Shown here: positions 8,275 to 23,200 of the stretch, in pieces | Position numbering within the stretch: the stretch's first letter is position 1 | Layout of the letters: each line of letters begins with the position of its first letter | Assembly (NCBI GenBank): GCA_029061155.1 | Contig: JAIDSQ010000085.1 | Coordinates: forward strand, 1 to 41,212 | DNA length: 41,212 nt | Direction: 5' to 3' | From: Clostridia bacterium | GTDB taxonomy: Bacteria > Bacillota > Clostridia > Christensenellales > Borkfalkiaceae | The notes under the pieces: model-generated | The model's input: the letters and a program-made list of their open reading frames with translations, nothing else | What the model was told of the DNA's origin: nothing | Database searches by the model: none | Translations under genes and position numbers: made by a program

Positions 8275-11200
8275 ATGAAATCTGTCAGAAGTAAGATTTT
8301 ATCAGTTGTACTGATTGCATTATTCGCAATCGTTACCGGCATTACAGGAACGTTCTTTATGAACCGCACTGTAAACGCTGCGGCTCAGAGCGAAACGCAG
8401 ACCGTATCGGAAGATACGGCATACGTGGCGCCTGACGAAGGTTCGTCCTATGCGGCGATAAACCGTCCGACTTTCTATACCGGAAGTTTGGACGAGAACG
8501 ATGATGTTAAATACACTGCTGTTCCGGGCGGTGCGTATAACACGGCGTTTACATACAGTACGACGCAGTCGCAGTATGTACAGCTTAAGGGCTACGATCC
8601 TGCGACAATGACGTACGCACTGTCAAATACCACTTACATGACGGCGGTTGAGGACGCTACGGCTAAAACTCTTACCGTTACCGTGAAGAACGGCGCGCCC
8701 GCGACAACGGCGGCGGCGCCCTATAAAATCACGGTAAAGCTCAGACCTGACGAAACGAGCGGTAACGTGGAAAATACCTGGGGTGATTTATTCCAGGATG
8801 ATAAGGTATATGAAATTGCTGTAAACAAGCTTTCTATTGACACGCCCACATTCTGGCGTGTGGTAAAGACTACTGACGAAAGCGGCACGGCAACCACAAA
8901 GGAAGAGCGCGTTACAGGCGAATATGTAAGCGTGCCTTACAGCGCTTCCGAACCCTATACCTTTAAAGTTAAGGGCTATAACGCAAATTTATTTACGCCG
9001 AGCGTTTCTCAAAACGCGGTTACTTATGTTGTAAGCGCTGACGGAACCGAAGTTACGGTAACATATCCTGCCGCCTTGACTGTCGGTACAACTAGATATT
9101 TCCGCCTGACACTTAAAGATACGTCTTCCATGGAGTGGAAGGACGGTACCGGAAGTACCGCAAGGGACTATACTATTATAGTGGAAAAGAAGGCTGTAAA
9201 AGCTCCTTCACTTGTAGACGCCGATAAGAATGCAGACCACGTAAAAACGCTCTCCTATAACGGCGGAGCGCAGACTGTTAAATTCTCACCTGCATATTCG
9301 GGCGAGCTTACGTTTACTATGCCTTCAACCGTATCGGGTGTAACCGGTAGCGGTTCCTTCGATGCAACAACGGGCGTTTTTAATGCCTTATTCACAAAAG
9401 CTGCAACCTATACAGTAACCGTATCTCTTGCTGATACCGCAAAATATATGTGGGAGGATAACGCAACCCCCAATACCGTTTACACCGTTGTAATGAACAA
9501 GGGTGTAATAAAGGACGGAGCAATCACCCTCAATTACTATGCGCATGACAGCGGCAGAACGGCGGTCAGCAAAGTTATAACCGAGGTTACCGGCGGCGGA
9601 GCAGAATTTTCCCATACGATAGAATACGAAACTAGCGACTTCTATTATTCGTTAGTCGGCGTAAACGACAGTATGATTAGCGTAAGCGGTTATTCTACAA
9701 GCTATTATCTCCGCGCAAACGGTTTTGATAATGCAACTAACCGCTATAATTTCTTTGTCGATTATTCTTATAACAGCAGTTATACAAACCCCATCGGTAC
9801 GCACTATTTCTTTATTACTCCTACAACCGATTACGCGTGGGAAAACGGCACTACCGGCACTAAGACTGTTAGCATTACCGTAAATAAAAGGGCTATAGCC
9901 GTTCCCAAGATTATCAGCGGTGAAATATCGACCGACGTAAACGTTACCGCGTCGGCAAACGGTATAAGGAGCAATAAAGATACTGAAATAGACTTCCTTT
10001 ACGACGGAACTCAGAAGAAAGCATATCTTAATAACTACGTCGGCACTATTATTCAGTATAACAGTTCAAGCCCCAGTGGCAATTACTTCACTGAAGAAGC
10101 TTACCAGGGTTCAACTCATTACTACTTCTATTATACTAATCAGGGTACGTATACTCTGTATCTCAAACTGAGCAATACATCATATTATCAGTGGGAAGAC
10201 GCGGTTACAAATACTTCAGCTACCAGAACTTACGTTATGCGTATAGTTACAAAAGCTTTAGATGATTTGGAGACTTACAATCTTGTAACGTACGGTAAGG
10301 ACAGCAGCTATGCGTCGGCAAACAGGAAACCTGTAACCATTACACAGGACGGCGTTAACTACCGTTACGTAATGGAGTATCCTCTTACTGCTCAGTACTT
10401 CGCGATAGAAGAGTTACAGGGCAATTACCTTACTGTAAACGTCAGCAACGCCAGTATTTTAGGCGCCAGAACGTGGGCTAACGACAATACTGAATATCGT
10501 TTCGACGTCACCACAAGTGCGACCGTAGCATCGCACTGGATCAGTTTTGTACCTAAAACAGGTTACGGCTGGTCGGACGGTAAAAACGATACGCGTTATC
10601 TGTATATTCAGGTGAAAAAACATATCGTTGACTTCCCCAGTATAAGCAACGGCGTATGGCTGGACGGCGAAAATTATAGGGATTATGCAGGTAATATCGT
10701 AACAGACGTTACCGGCAAGGGCATTATAAGCAAAATTAACAACGTAGATTATTATAATAAGATAACCTACGAATATAACCATGGCAACAACGTTTTCCTT
10801 TATCTTCCCTATGTTGTGGAAGACGGAATACAGTTATATATTCAGAATGACGGTTTCCGCAACAACGGCAGCTACTCGATAAGCAACTTCGATACTAATA
10901 GCGGCGGTAACGGTGTAATACGTTTTTGGTATCACGCATTACAGACGGGCAGCAATTTGGCTTATTTAAGAATTAGATTGCCCGATACTAACAGATACCA
11001 GTGGCCGGACGGTAGTACGGGAGTAGTAGCTTATTACCTTGAAATAACGGCAAGAAAGCTTACCGGTGACTTTGAGCTGCTGTATTTCGGTTCGGATTCA
11101 AACCGTTCTGATTTAAATAAGCAAGTAGTTGTAAACAAGACGCAGAATTCAAAGGACCTCAATTATACATATCATACGCCTTACAGCGACACTGCGCAGT

Positions 11201-14200
11201 ATTTTGCCGTAACTGATTTTGTCGGCTACGTCAGTTTTGCTGTTAACCACACAACTTACATAGACAATCAGGGTATCGACACTACGCGTAAATATGCAAT
11301 GTTCTATATTAAGGGCGGTCAGAACCCTTATACTTGCGTTTATACAATTACGCCGAGCTCTAACTATTGCTGGGAGGACGGCGCAACCGGCGGAAGATCG
11401 GTTACCGTTGTTGTTGATAAGATAAAGGTGGAGGCGCCTAAGCTTGCCACACCCGAAGAGGACACGTACGACCTTGCAACGGTAGACTCCACAACAACTA
11501 AGGATACAACTGTCGTAACTTATACCTACGACGGCGCTACGCATCCCATATACGTAAGCGGCTACCAGGGAACCGCGATAATAACGGCAACATTTAGTAC
11601 GGGCGCCGTAGGCGGTGTTACGGGCAGCGGACACAGCATAAGCAATAACGCGGCGGGTATATCCGTCGGTCAGTACTACTGGTATGCTAAAAACGTAGGT
11701 ATGTACACCTATACGTTCTCTTTGGCGAATACAAACAGATATGAGTGGGATGATGCCGCTGAGGGCGGCTCGGCCTCGAGAGTGTTCAGACTTCAGATTA
11801 ACAAAAAGAAGATTAATGAAGTCACCCATCCTCTCAACTATTACGGAAGCGATACCGGTTTCAGTGTAAACAATAAGCAGCAGGTAATGGACACCGTGCT
11901 TAGCGCAGGTTTGTCGTACAGCACTTATTATACGTCAAATTATTACTACTGTTTCACCCTTGACGGTTTGTATGACGTAAATCTGAAGGAAAATCTTGTA
12001 TCTGTAGCTATTCCCGCTAACACTCCTATAAACTATAATAGCAATTATATGATTAACGTCGGTGCAAACGCGACTACGGGTGAATGGCGTTTCAGAATAG
12101 ACCAGTACCATGCTACCTCCTATGGCAGTATCATAAGACAGTGTTTAATTCAATTCACGCCCACAAATAATTATTGCTGGGATGACGGTGCTACTAATGA
12201 GACGAGAAACGTTTATATCTCGATAATTAAACGCCCTGTCGACGTGCCTGAATTAAACTCATTAATTGGCGATGAGACGAATGAAGACGGCGAAGTAGAG
12301 AACAGCTACGGCGCAACTTACAATGCAACGACGCGTACCGCATATTACACCTATCAGGAAGGCGCTGATCTCGGAATGTATATCGGCGGTTACAGCGCTT
12401 TCATTACGAGAACTGCAAGCGCAGATTCTACTGTTAAGAACGAGAATAACGGCTACACGTTTACGGCTGCGAAGGTTAATACCTATACTCTGACAATGAC
12501 TGTCTCCAACACTACTTTCTACGAGTGGAATGATGACGTAAAGACAGGTAGCAGGGTATTTACAATCATAATTTCCAAGGCGAAGGTAGCAATACCCACG
12601 CTTATCTATACCGACGACGCGTACGGCACTGCCGAAAAAACAGGCGCGACGATAACCGACGGTTACAACGCGGTAGTAGAATTCAGAGCGAAAAACCATT
12701 ACTTCAACATTCTCGGATACGATAATACCAGAATGGCTGCACCCACGCTGTCAAACCCCAACAGTATGGCGGGCGGCTGGAAGTATGATTCCGACTACAA
12801 CGGCTACGTTATTTATCTTACCCAGGGCAGCGGCAACAACCGCGTCGGCAAGGTTACGTTTACGGTAAGCCCCGACGCCAACCACGAGTGGGACGTTAAA
12901 GACGGCAGTGAGGGTTCGGCGCGCCAGTTTATAATCGAAGTTAAAAAAGCAAGGATAACTCTGCCCGAATTCGAGTTTGCGGACGCAGGCTCGGGCGGTT
13001 TCACTAAAACTTTAACCTACAACGGAACCCAGCAGACGGCAACTCTTCTTAACGCATCGCAGGATTACTTTACCGTAACGAAGTCGGGTAGTTCGGCAAA
13101 CGGAGATGAGTGGCAGGTTGCTGCTAAAAAGTACTTGTTAAAGGTTACCAACGCGGGTACGTACACGCTTACCTTGGCGCCTGTCGGCAACTATGAGTGG
13201 GACGACGCCACTGCAACGGGTAACCGCATATATACGGTTATAGTCGAGCGTATGGAGCTCGAGGCACCCAAGCTTGCCTACTACGGAGCTGACGCTACTT
13301 ACGCTGCGGGCAGCCGTGTAACCGATTCTGACGTAGGCTTTATACGTGTAAATTATAACCCCAATATCCCTCAGAGCGGTTCGTACTACTTTACGTTTGA
13401 GGGTTACAGCCATATTACCAGTGCCTATTTCGATATAAGTACGAGCAACAACACAAACTACATGACTACGGCGTTTGACGACGCTAACAGCAGAATTAAA
13501 TTATCTGTAATTCATTACAGCACGGATTTAACGAGAACTGCGGGCTGGACGTTCTACTTAACGCCTAAGGCAAACTATTGCTGGAAGACGGCAAGTTCAA
13601 CCGTAGATTTTGCACAGAAATCATTTGTCGTTTACGTCGATAAGCTTGAGATAGCTCTTCCTACGGTATACGTTGAAGATGGCGACAACTTTGCAAATAA
13701 CTACAAGACGGTAACTTATAACGGACAAAACCAAAGGATTTCCTTCCTCAATTTCGCAAATTCCGGCATAACGCATACCCTTTCGCACAGCACAATGACT
13801 GTCGACTGGACTACGGAAGCGTTTGGTGAGGAACAGCCCGACGGATCGAAAGCAAAAGTATCCGTCAGAAATTTCTATGCAAAGAACGCGGCTGATTATT
13901 CAATTACGCTTTCTATTTCCAACACATCTTATTACAAGTGGGAGAATAACGCTACTAACCCTGTTTATCACCTTGTAATTGACAGACAGGAGGTGGAAAT
14001 CCCTAAATTCTACCGCCTCGACTCAAGTGACGCACCCATAACGGATCCCGACGACCCTGATTATATCCATCAGGATACAAGGCAGGCTTACGTAAGCTAC
14101 AGCACGCTTACCGGCTATAAGTTCGTGTTGCAAAATTATGCGGGCGGTACGTACTATTCTGCATCCGTCAGCGAAGCCACTTTGAAGACTGCGCTTACCG

Positions 14201-17200
14201 GTACGGATTACTTCCTTACCCTTGCCGCAGGCGTAAACCGTAAGGACTACACCCTGACGGTAACCCCCAACTCGAACTATAAGTGGAAGGGCGAAGGCTA
14301 CGACGCTAAGGTATACACAATTACCGTTCAGCAGGTTAAAGTTTCTCTTATTTCGCTTTACGACCCCATAAAGGGCGAGGTTATAGAGGGTAACAGATAT
14401 ACGGCAGTTTACAATGCTACAAATCAGAATATAGTGTTCATGCCCACTATATCAGCGGTAAATAATAACCATTTCAACTACTCTACCGACGTTATCGCAG
14501 TTTATAACACTTATGCCGGTAATGAAAGTTACAGACTTACTCCCAGTGCGGGCAGTAAGATAACCATTGACGGCGTAACGGTTGATTCGTCTTATATGGC
14601 GCAGAGTACGGTAGGTACCTACGATTACCGTGTAAGACTTATCAGTGATAACTATGTCTGGGATAACGGCAATTCATGGAATACATACAGACAGTACATT
14701 TTCGTAATTGCTCCCAAGGAAATTCCCAGACTTGAGTACTACTACAACGACGTTAAATACGATAACAACACCGTTACCGACGAATACAGCCGTACAACCC
14801 GTGCCGTTTACTGCGTAGTACCCGAAGGCAGCACGGCGGACCTTAACGAGTATTCGGTGTCTCTTAGAAATACAAGTTATTTCTCGGCAGTTCAACAGTC
14901 AACGTACGACGGCAGACCTGCATTCCTTGTCAGGGTTGCGGCGTTCGCTCCTGCTGATTACTACTTCACCATAACCACGATAAACGGAAATATTATGTGG
15001 ACGGGCGAGGGTGTAAGAACGGCAAGCGAATATCACTTCGTTGTAACTAAAGCTACGCTTGCCGAGCCTGTATTCAACCTCATCGAAAGTGCGGCAACGG
15101 ATGACGACCCCACGGCAATGAAAGATACGCCCATAGAAAGCGGTCATACCGTCGAGTATACCGGCAACTATTACCGTATCAAATTTACAGGCGCTCATTC
15201 CAGCGAGGTTTCGATAGGCGGTGTTTCCGGCGCTCCCGCATTGTCAGATGCATCAAGTACCGGCGCATCGTGGAGCAACGCTACAATGGAATGTATCCGT
15301 ACGGCGGTAAATGCAAATACCTATACTGTAAGGGTTTCCGTCAGAGACACAAACTTATATCAGTGGGCAGGCGGACTTACATACAGAGACTACACCTTTA
15401 TAATCAGCCGTAAGCAGGTAACTGCGCCTGTATATACCTTCACGGGTGGAGCGTACAACTCTTCTGACGTTCAGGTGGTTGACGGCGATACTTACAGCAC
15501 TGTATTTAACAATGCAAACCAGTTCTTCAAACTTTCCGTAGAAGAAACGGCTGCAATATCAAGCTTTGATACGGGCACAAGCAACTCAAGCTACAGGCTT
15601 ACCGCCGATTCCTCTCAGTGGGCGGCAAGTAAGTATTACTATTTCTATCAGCGGTATGTTGCAAACTACACGGTTAAAGTAAACCTTTCTTCCAACTATT
15701 GCTGGATAGGCGGCTCTACCGACCCGTTAACGTACCGTTTCAATATAACGCGTATGAGTGTTGCCGCGCCTGAATTTGACGAGGATTGGCTTATCAACAA
15801 CGGCTTTACCTATACGCTCAACGGCGATACGCTCAGCGTAGTTTACTGCAACAAGGGTGTTACAGCGCACATTAAGGGCTATGACACTAACTTAATGAAA
15901 AACGATTACTGGTGGTATCCCAACAATAATCAGAACTACAGCGGTTACAGACCCACTACAAATTCAACTGACCAGTGGATAGCGTTCAATGCAAACTGCT
16001 CATGGGTTAACAATGCAAGCTATCCTTATAAGATACAGATAGATCTTAAAGATACTGTCAACTATCAGTGGGTGGGCGGCGGTACGTCTGCTTTGATTTA
16101 CAACATGCACATAATCAAGCAGGATGTTGTTGCGCCCAATATGTATCAGGTTACCGTACAGAACGGCGAAGAAGGCGACTACGAGGTTGAAACGCTTATT
16201 TCAACCAGCCAGCTCGAAGTTACGTATGACGTCAACGGTTATGACGTAAGGATTAAGGATGTTAATAAAGATCAGGTTACTTTCGCACTCAGCGCAGTAA
16301 ACTGGAACGGAGGAAGTATTTCAGGCGTCAACCTCGCTTGGGCTGACGGCAGTACGGAAGGTAACTATCACTTAGTAACCGCCGGCACTTATACGATTTA
16401 CGTAAGACTCAGAAATACGAGCTATTTCCAGTGGGCGGGCAGCACTAATACCGACCAGAGAGTTTACACAGTCATTATAAACAGACAGGAAATTTCCCTG
16501 CCTACGCTTGAAGACGGCGTAACTCAGACGGACGGCTCGTTCAAAAAGTCCGTCGTATACGACGGCAATGCACAACCGCTTAAGATATTAACCAATTACG
16601 ACCTCACGCGTACAGGCGGTACAAACTTCTCCGACCTCGGCGACCCCGACAGGACTGTTGCCGGTTGTATAACCTATCCCGGCGCCGTTCACGTCGGCAC
16701 ATATTCGGTAATACTCGGTTTCAACGGCACGGGTAACGCAAACCTTAACTTCATTTACGCTAACGGCACGCAGACGCAAACCTTTACGCTGGAGATTACT
16801 CCTAAGCCCATCGCTGTTCCTTATATAATCAACGGCGACGGATTAGAAGATAACGGTACTGTAGACGGTACGCGCAAGACGGTAATTTACACTGCGGACA
16901 CTGCGGGCAGATCGATGCTCGTAAGAGGTTACAACGCTACCGAAATGACGTACAGCTGGAACGGTACGACTATGAGTACCTACACCGACGAGGCGCTTAA
17001 CGAGCTTATCTTAAAGGCAACCGCGCAGAACGCCGCATCGTACAGCCTGACATTCTCGCTTACGAATGACTATATGTGGCAAACGACGGGCGGGGTTGAC
17101 AGAGCAGCGAAAACCCTTACGCTGCAAATCACGCAGAAGGTAGTTTCGGCTCCTACGCCTTACATAACGGCTAACGCCGACTATATCTCCACGGTTGAAA

Positions 17201-20200
17201 ACGGCGCTACCCGCAAGGATATAAACCTCACGTTCAACGGCGAGCAGCAGGGCTTTACGGTCACCTTTGCCGAAAATGTAGAGCTTGGCGTGGGTATAAG
17301 CGGTACGGTTACGCATACAGTCGTAGACGCGTCGCAGAATCTCCATTCATATACGGCGCTGAACGCTACTTCGTACTGGGTACGTTTCTATATCTATAAT
17401 ACTACCAACTATAAGTGGGCAGACGGTCTGTCCGATACTTACAGGTATATTTACATAATAATCAAACCTAAAACGGTTTCAATCCCCACAATAGTGGCAA
17501 ACGACGAGTATGATGACAACACTTCGCGCTGGACGGGTTCGTACAAGTACGTTGATTACAACACAGGCAACCGCTATATAGTAATTGACGGCTACGACAG
17601 CAACCTGATGAATTACAGCAAAACGTCGTCGCTCAACCTGCTTGCAACTACGACGCCCGCGCCTGCAGAAGGTGAAGGCGGTGATGCTGAAACCACGACG
17701 CCTACGACGCCTGCAAAGAATTATCTCACTTTCTATGCAGTAGCGGTAAATACCTATACGGTAACGTTTACACTTTCCCATTCGTCTAACTATATCTGGG
17801 AAACAGGCAACACAAACGGTCAGAGCCTCTATCTTGTAATTAACAAGAAAGCTGTTACCGTTCCCACGATAGAGGGAGTCAACGGCAACACCAAGGAAGT
17901 CGTATTCAACGGCGCAAACCAGTCTATGGTGCTTTCGCCTTGGGATGCGAACGAAGTTCTGATGTATGATAAGACCGGCACTCTTCAGGTAAGTTCTACC
18001 AACCCCAACGAGTTCCTCGCAATGAACTACCTCAATAATACCGGCTACATGGTTCGCGTAAGACTTACCAATTACAGCAACTACCGTTGGGCGGATAACG
18101 GCGCAGACGACAGATATTACTATCTGAAAATTACGCCGCAGGCCGTAGATCTTCCCACTATAGTTGAGGAGGACGACAAGGCAACCGCAACCTACGACCA
18201 TGCAAAGGGTATAAAGACGGTAACGTTCAATACCTATTCGCAGTCCATAAAGGTCAGCGTACCTTACGGCAAGGTAAAATATCCTACATATCCTTCTGGT
18301 ATGTCTCTTAAGGACGACAGCAAGTGGGCAACCAGTAACGAGCTTGAATATCAGGCGACAAACGCAACTACTTATACGATATACTTCTATCTTGACAGTG
18401 CAAACTATAAGTGGAAGGACGACGTTGCTTACAACAATGCAAAGTCTTTACAGTTCGTAATCAACAAGATAAAAGTCAACAGACCCGCTATCGTTGTTGA
18501 AGATCTGGGAGATAACGGCACTATTGTCGGCAACCAGAAGACCGTAGAGTACACCGCGTATGCGCAGTACATGAATATTTACGCGCCCTTCGAGTTCGTT
18601 TCTCTTACAACTTACAATTCCCCCGGCAGAGATACTGACGATAACTGGAAGAAGAACGATACCCTCAACGTTTGGGCAACTAACGTTAACACATATACCT
18701 TCAGGTTCAATTTAAAGAATACGGGCAATATGGAGTGGGATAACCAGACCAACGGCTCTGTCGATATGATTTTAAAGATCGATATCAAGAGACTGTTAAT
18801 GCCCGCTATCGAGGGCTACGGCTCCAACATGACCCAGACCGTAAGCTACGAAACTGACGCGAACGGCAACCCCGTAACGCAGTATATGTATCTTACGAAT
18901 ATCGTTGACGAACATATTCTCACAGTTTCGTCCTACACGTCGTATTCCAACACTTCATACGGTACGTACCGTCTTAACTACGTATACGACGCTGAAAACC
19001 AGCGTTACGTATGCTCGGCAAACGACGTATTCTATACGACGGGTGTAAACAACTACTCCATAACAATTCACCTCGCAAATACCAACTACCGCTGGACTGA
19101 CGGTACTACGACCGATAAGACGTATAACCTCAGAATAGAGCGCAAAGCTATTGACCTTCCTGCTTACTACGAAGTTTCCGCAGGCAAGGACGATGACGGA
19201 AAGGATATCGAAATACTTTCGCCCGTCAACAGCGGAAAGGCTATTTTCGAGTACGACGGAAACGACAAAAAGGTCCGTCTTACAGGCGTACTCAACAATA
19301 TCATTAATTACAGTGATAACTCTATCGCGTCCAGCTCTAACGGCAACAAGAACGGCGACCTTCTTGAAAGCTACGATCCTAAGACAGGTACGCTTAATTA
19401 TGCGGCGTCTCACGTTTATCTCAACTATTACAGCAATACGATAGACTATCAGATTACGCTGTCGTTAAAGAACACCAAAAACTATGTCTGGAACGACGGC
19501 AACAACGGCACGGGCTATAAGTATTTCTACGTGCGCATCAACCGTAAGCAGATTACACTGCCGAGAATTGAAGGCAACACAGGTACTAATATGTACTACC
19601 TTGACGTGCCTTTCAATAACCAGCCTCAGTCGTTCACGCTTTCGGGCGTAGACCAGAACTGGATGACGGCTACGTCGTACAACACAACGACCTTCCCCAT
19701 AGAATATAAGGACGGCAACAAGCTTGTCGGCGATGCGGAAAAGGACGTAAGAGATAACTACGTTACGCTCGCTCTTAAGGATACGCTCAATACTTCCTGG
19801 ACAACGTCGTCAAGCTACGACGTAGGAAACAAAGCTTACCACTTAAGAATACAGGTCGTAAAAATGATTCTGCCTTCTGTAGTCGGCAACAACACGCAGA
19901 AGTACACTTCGGATAAGTATACCTTCCAGTACCGCGACGTATGGGATTCCGACTACATGACCTATACGCTCAACGACATAAAGAATATGTCGGCGGATTA
20001 CGACGCAGATACCAAGATTCTTACCGTCACTGTTGCAGCAAACGCGCCTATCACAAGCTATTACGTAACATTCGTTCTGAAGAATTACAACAATATGCAG
20101 TGGAACACGTCGTATGCAACAAGCAACAAGTCCGTGTATATCTACTTGCAGAAGGCGCAAGTAACTATTCCTTCGATAGTAGACAACGGCACCAGTCTTA

Positions 20201-23200
20201 AAAAGTCCGTAACTTACAGCGGTAAAGACCAGAAAATCGCGCTTAAGGACTACCTGCGTGACGTTAACGCGGACGGCACGGCTAAGTGGATGTCCTACAC
20301 GCTCACTTCAGGTCCTAAATTCAACGGCGGCGCGGGCGTATGGAACGCTAAGGACGAAACGATGGAGTTCAGTGCACAGAACGTGGCTACTTACGTAGTA
20401 AGAGTAAGCACCAATGCATTCTGTACATTCACCGACGGTTCGACCTATAAGGATTTCACTCTTGAAATCACCAAGGCAATTTACGATTCGCCCTTCTTCG
20501 TCGACGACGGCGTAGGCACGACGACTGCTACCGTAAAGACGTTTACATTCAACTTCACCGTTCAGAACGCGGTAATGAGCAACGTTATCAACGATGTCAA
20601 TATTACCGACCAGATAGTATGGTGGCGTGATATAACAAGCTATTCCAACGGTACGGCTAGCGACCACAGACTTCAGATTAAGTGGGATAAGGATTCTAAT
20701 TCCGCTACAATCGGAGCCGAGTATATCGGAACTTATTGGATAAGATTCCAGATTGCCGACAATGCTTGGGCAAATGCGCGCTGGTCAACCACGACGTCGA
20801 ATTATATCGACTACAGAATAGTAATCAACAGAGCTGTTCTCACGGTACCTACGGTCGTAAAGACGGGACTTGCAACTAACGAATCTATAAGCGGCAGATA
20901 TAAGTATTCCGTTTATAACGGCAGTTTCATCGTCGCACAGTTCAAGGATATTGATGCAACATACCTTACGTGGAAAGACCTCACCAACTATGCTGGTAAG
21001 GACGACGACCACAAGGCAGTGTTCACGTACGACGACGACACAAAGGTACTCACCTTAAAGGCTAAGTACGTTGCAACTTACACGTTCAGAGTATACTTAA
21101 AGGATATCAACAATACAAACTGGTCTGGTTACAGCGCAGGTTATAACTACACGTTCGATTTAGGACTTGTAATCAATAAGTTTAACCACGCATATCCTAC
21201 CGTAGCCTCGGGCGTAAGCACTTCGGTGACTTACACCGGAACCGATATCAACTTCACGTTACAAAACGTTGTACAGGGTACTGACAGATACGAGGTAACG
21301 CTGGGCAGCATGAAAGAAGTTTCATGGGATCAGGGCTTACTTACGTTGAGTGCAAAGGACGTCGGTACGTATACAGTAAAAGTTTCGATAATCGATACCG
21401 ATAACTCAAGCTGGACGAGTTACACCTCGCGTACTTTCAACTTTGTAATCAATAAGAAAGCGCTTTCTGCTGAATTGAAATTCTCGTCACCCGTAACTGA
21501 GGTAAACGACGCTATCGACCAGGGTTCTAACAACTGGGCGGCGGGCGTACCCGTATTCCTCAACGTAGCCATAACCGGTCTAAATCCCGTTGAAGGCGAA
21601 ACCGTAGGCATCAACGCTTACTGGTACAACAATAACAATTCGGCGGTAACGACTGCATTAACGGCGTCGGGAACCAACCGTTACGCAATTCCCACAACTT
21701 TAACAAAGGGAACGTATTACGTTGTAATTACACACGCGGCGGCTGCCGATAACTACACGCTTGGCACTTACAAGCTGAAGTTTGTAATCAACTCCGACCC
21801 TGCTAAATTTACCGAAAACGACCTTGTATGGCAGTATTCGATAGGCGGCAACAGCAAGATACAGGTAACAGGCAGTCATAATACTCCGGGCACCGCGCTT
21901 GATTTGACGTATGCGGGAGCGGCTTACCAGTTCTCTATCACGCTCAACGATATAGAATTACAGAAACTCAACGTAAGACTTGTTTCGTACAGCGGCGACA
22001 CGACTGCAACCGACTACAAAGCGGATACTTATTGCGTAAGCGTAGTTATAGGCGCATACGATTCGTCGTATTACTTCCCTCAGACAACTTACCACCTGTA
22101 CTACACTATAGCTAAAGCTAAGTTCAATATGTCGCAGGTTAAGTGGGATTACTCCGACCCGTACACCTATGACGAAACGGCTAAGAGTGTAGAAATTCTC
22201 GGCACGTCACTTCCCGCAGGGCTTACGGTAGCAAGTTACACAGGCAACACTTCTGAAACGAACGCTACCGAAGGCAAGGCAAGAGGATATACGACGGGCG
22301 TAACCTTCACGGTTTCAAGCCAGAACTACATAACACCTTTACAGTCCGATCCTTCAACCTACACCGGCGATTTCAGCTGGACGTGCGACTGGCAGATAAA
22401 CAAAGCGCCTATCGACGTGCAATGGAAACCTATCGTCAAGGTTGACGAAGACAATATGATATTCAATATCCCCGTACTTATCGACGGCGGAGAGAAAGTC
22501 ACATATTCTTACGAGAAGTGGATTGAAGACGACTCGTACGACGAGGGCGGATATTGGAAACAGACCGAAAAGGTAACCTATTCACAGGTAGAGGTAACCT
22601 ACCGCGTAACTCCTAAGCTTACCGACGGAACCTTCAGCACGGTCAACTATGCAACCAACTACAAGCTCGTTCCTTTCGAGGATCAGGGTACTGTAGCTCA
22701 CGAGTTCACAGTCGGCGGATCTCAGATTCCCGTTATGTTCAAGGTTCTTGTCAACGGCAAAACGGGCACGCAGTTCCCTTACACGGGCAGCGCATACGTG
22801 GCAACCATTTCCGTTGATCAGGACGACGAAGGCAGAATTTCCGTAGTGGATAATTCCGTAAAGGTAACTTACACAAGATTGTCGGACGGCACCAATATGG
22901 GCAGCACAGCTCCCGTAGCCGTAGGCAAATACAAGGTAGTCATAACTCTCAACTACAACATTAAAGATGCCGGCGATTCATCAAGCATCAGCAGCAAGGT
23001 TGAGGACGAGTTTGAAATTATTAAGGGCACGATCGATACTTCGATGCTTGTATGGAAAATCGACCATACCGGCGGCGTAGGCAAGTGCACTTACGACGCG
23101 GCTCAGGGCAAGTGGATTGATATCTACGGCGCTGAAGTAAGCAAGTTCGTATACGACGGCAACCCTTACAAGCTCACGCTCGAAGGTACTGATAAGCTTT

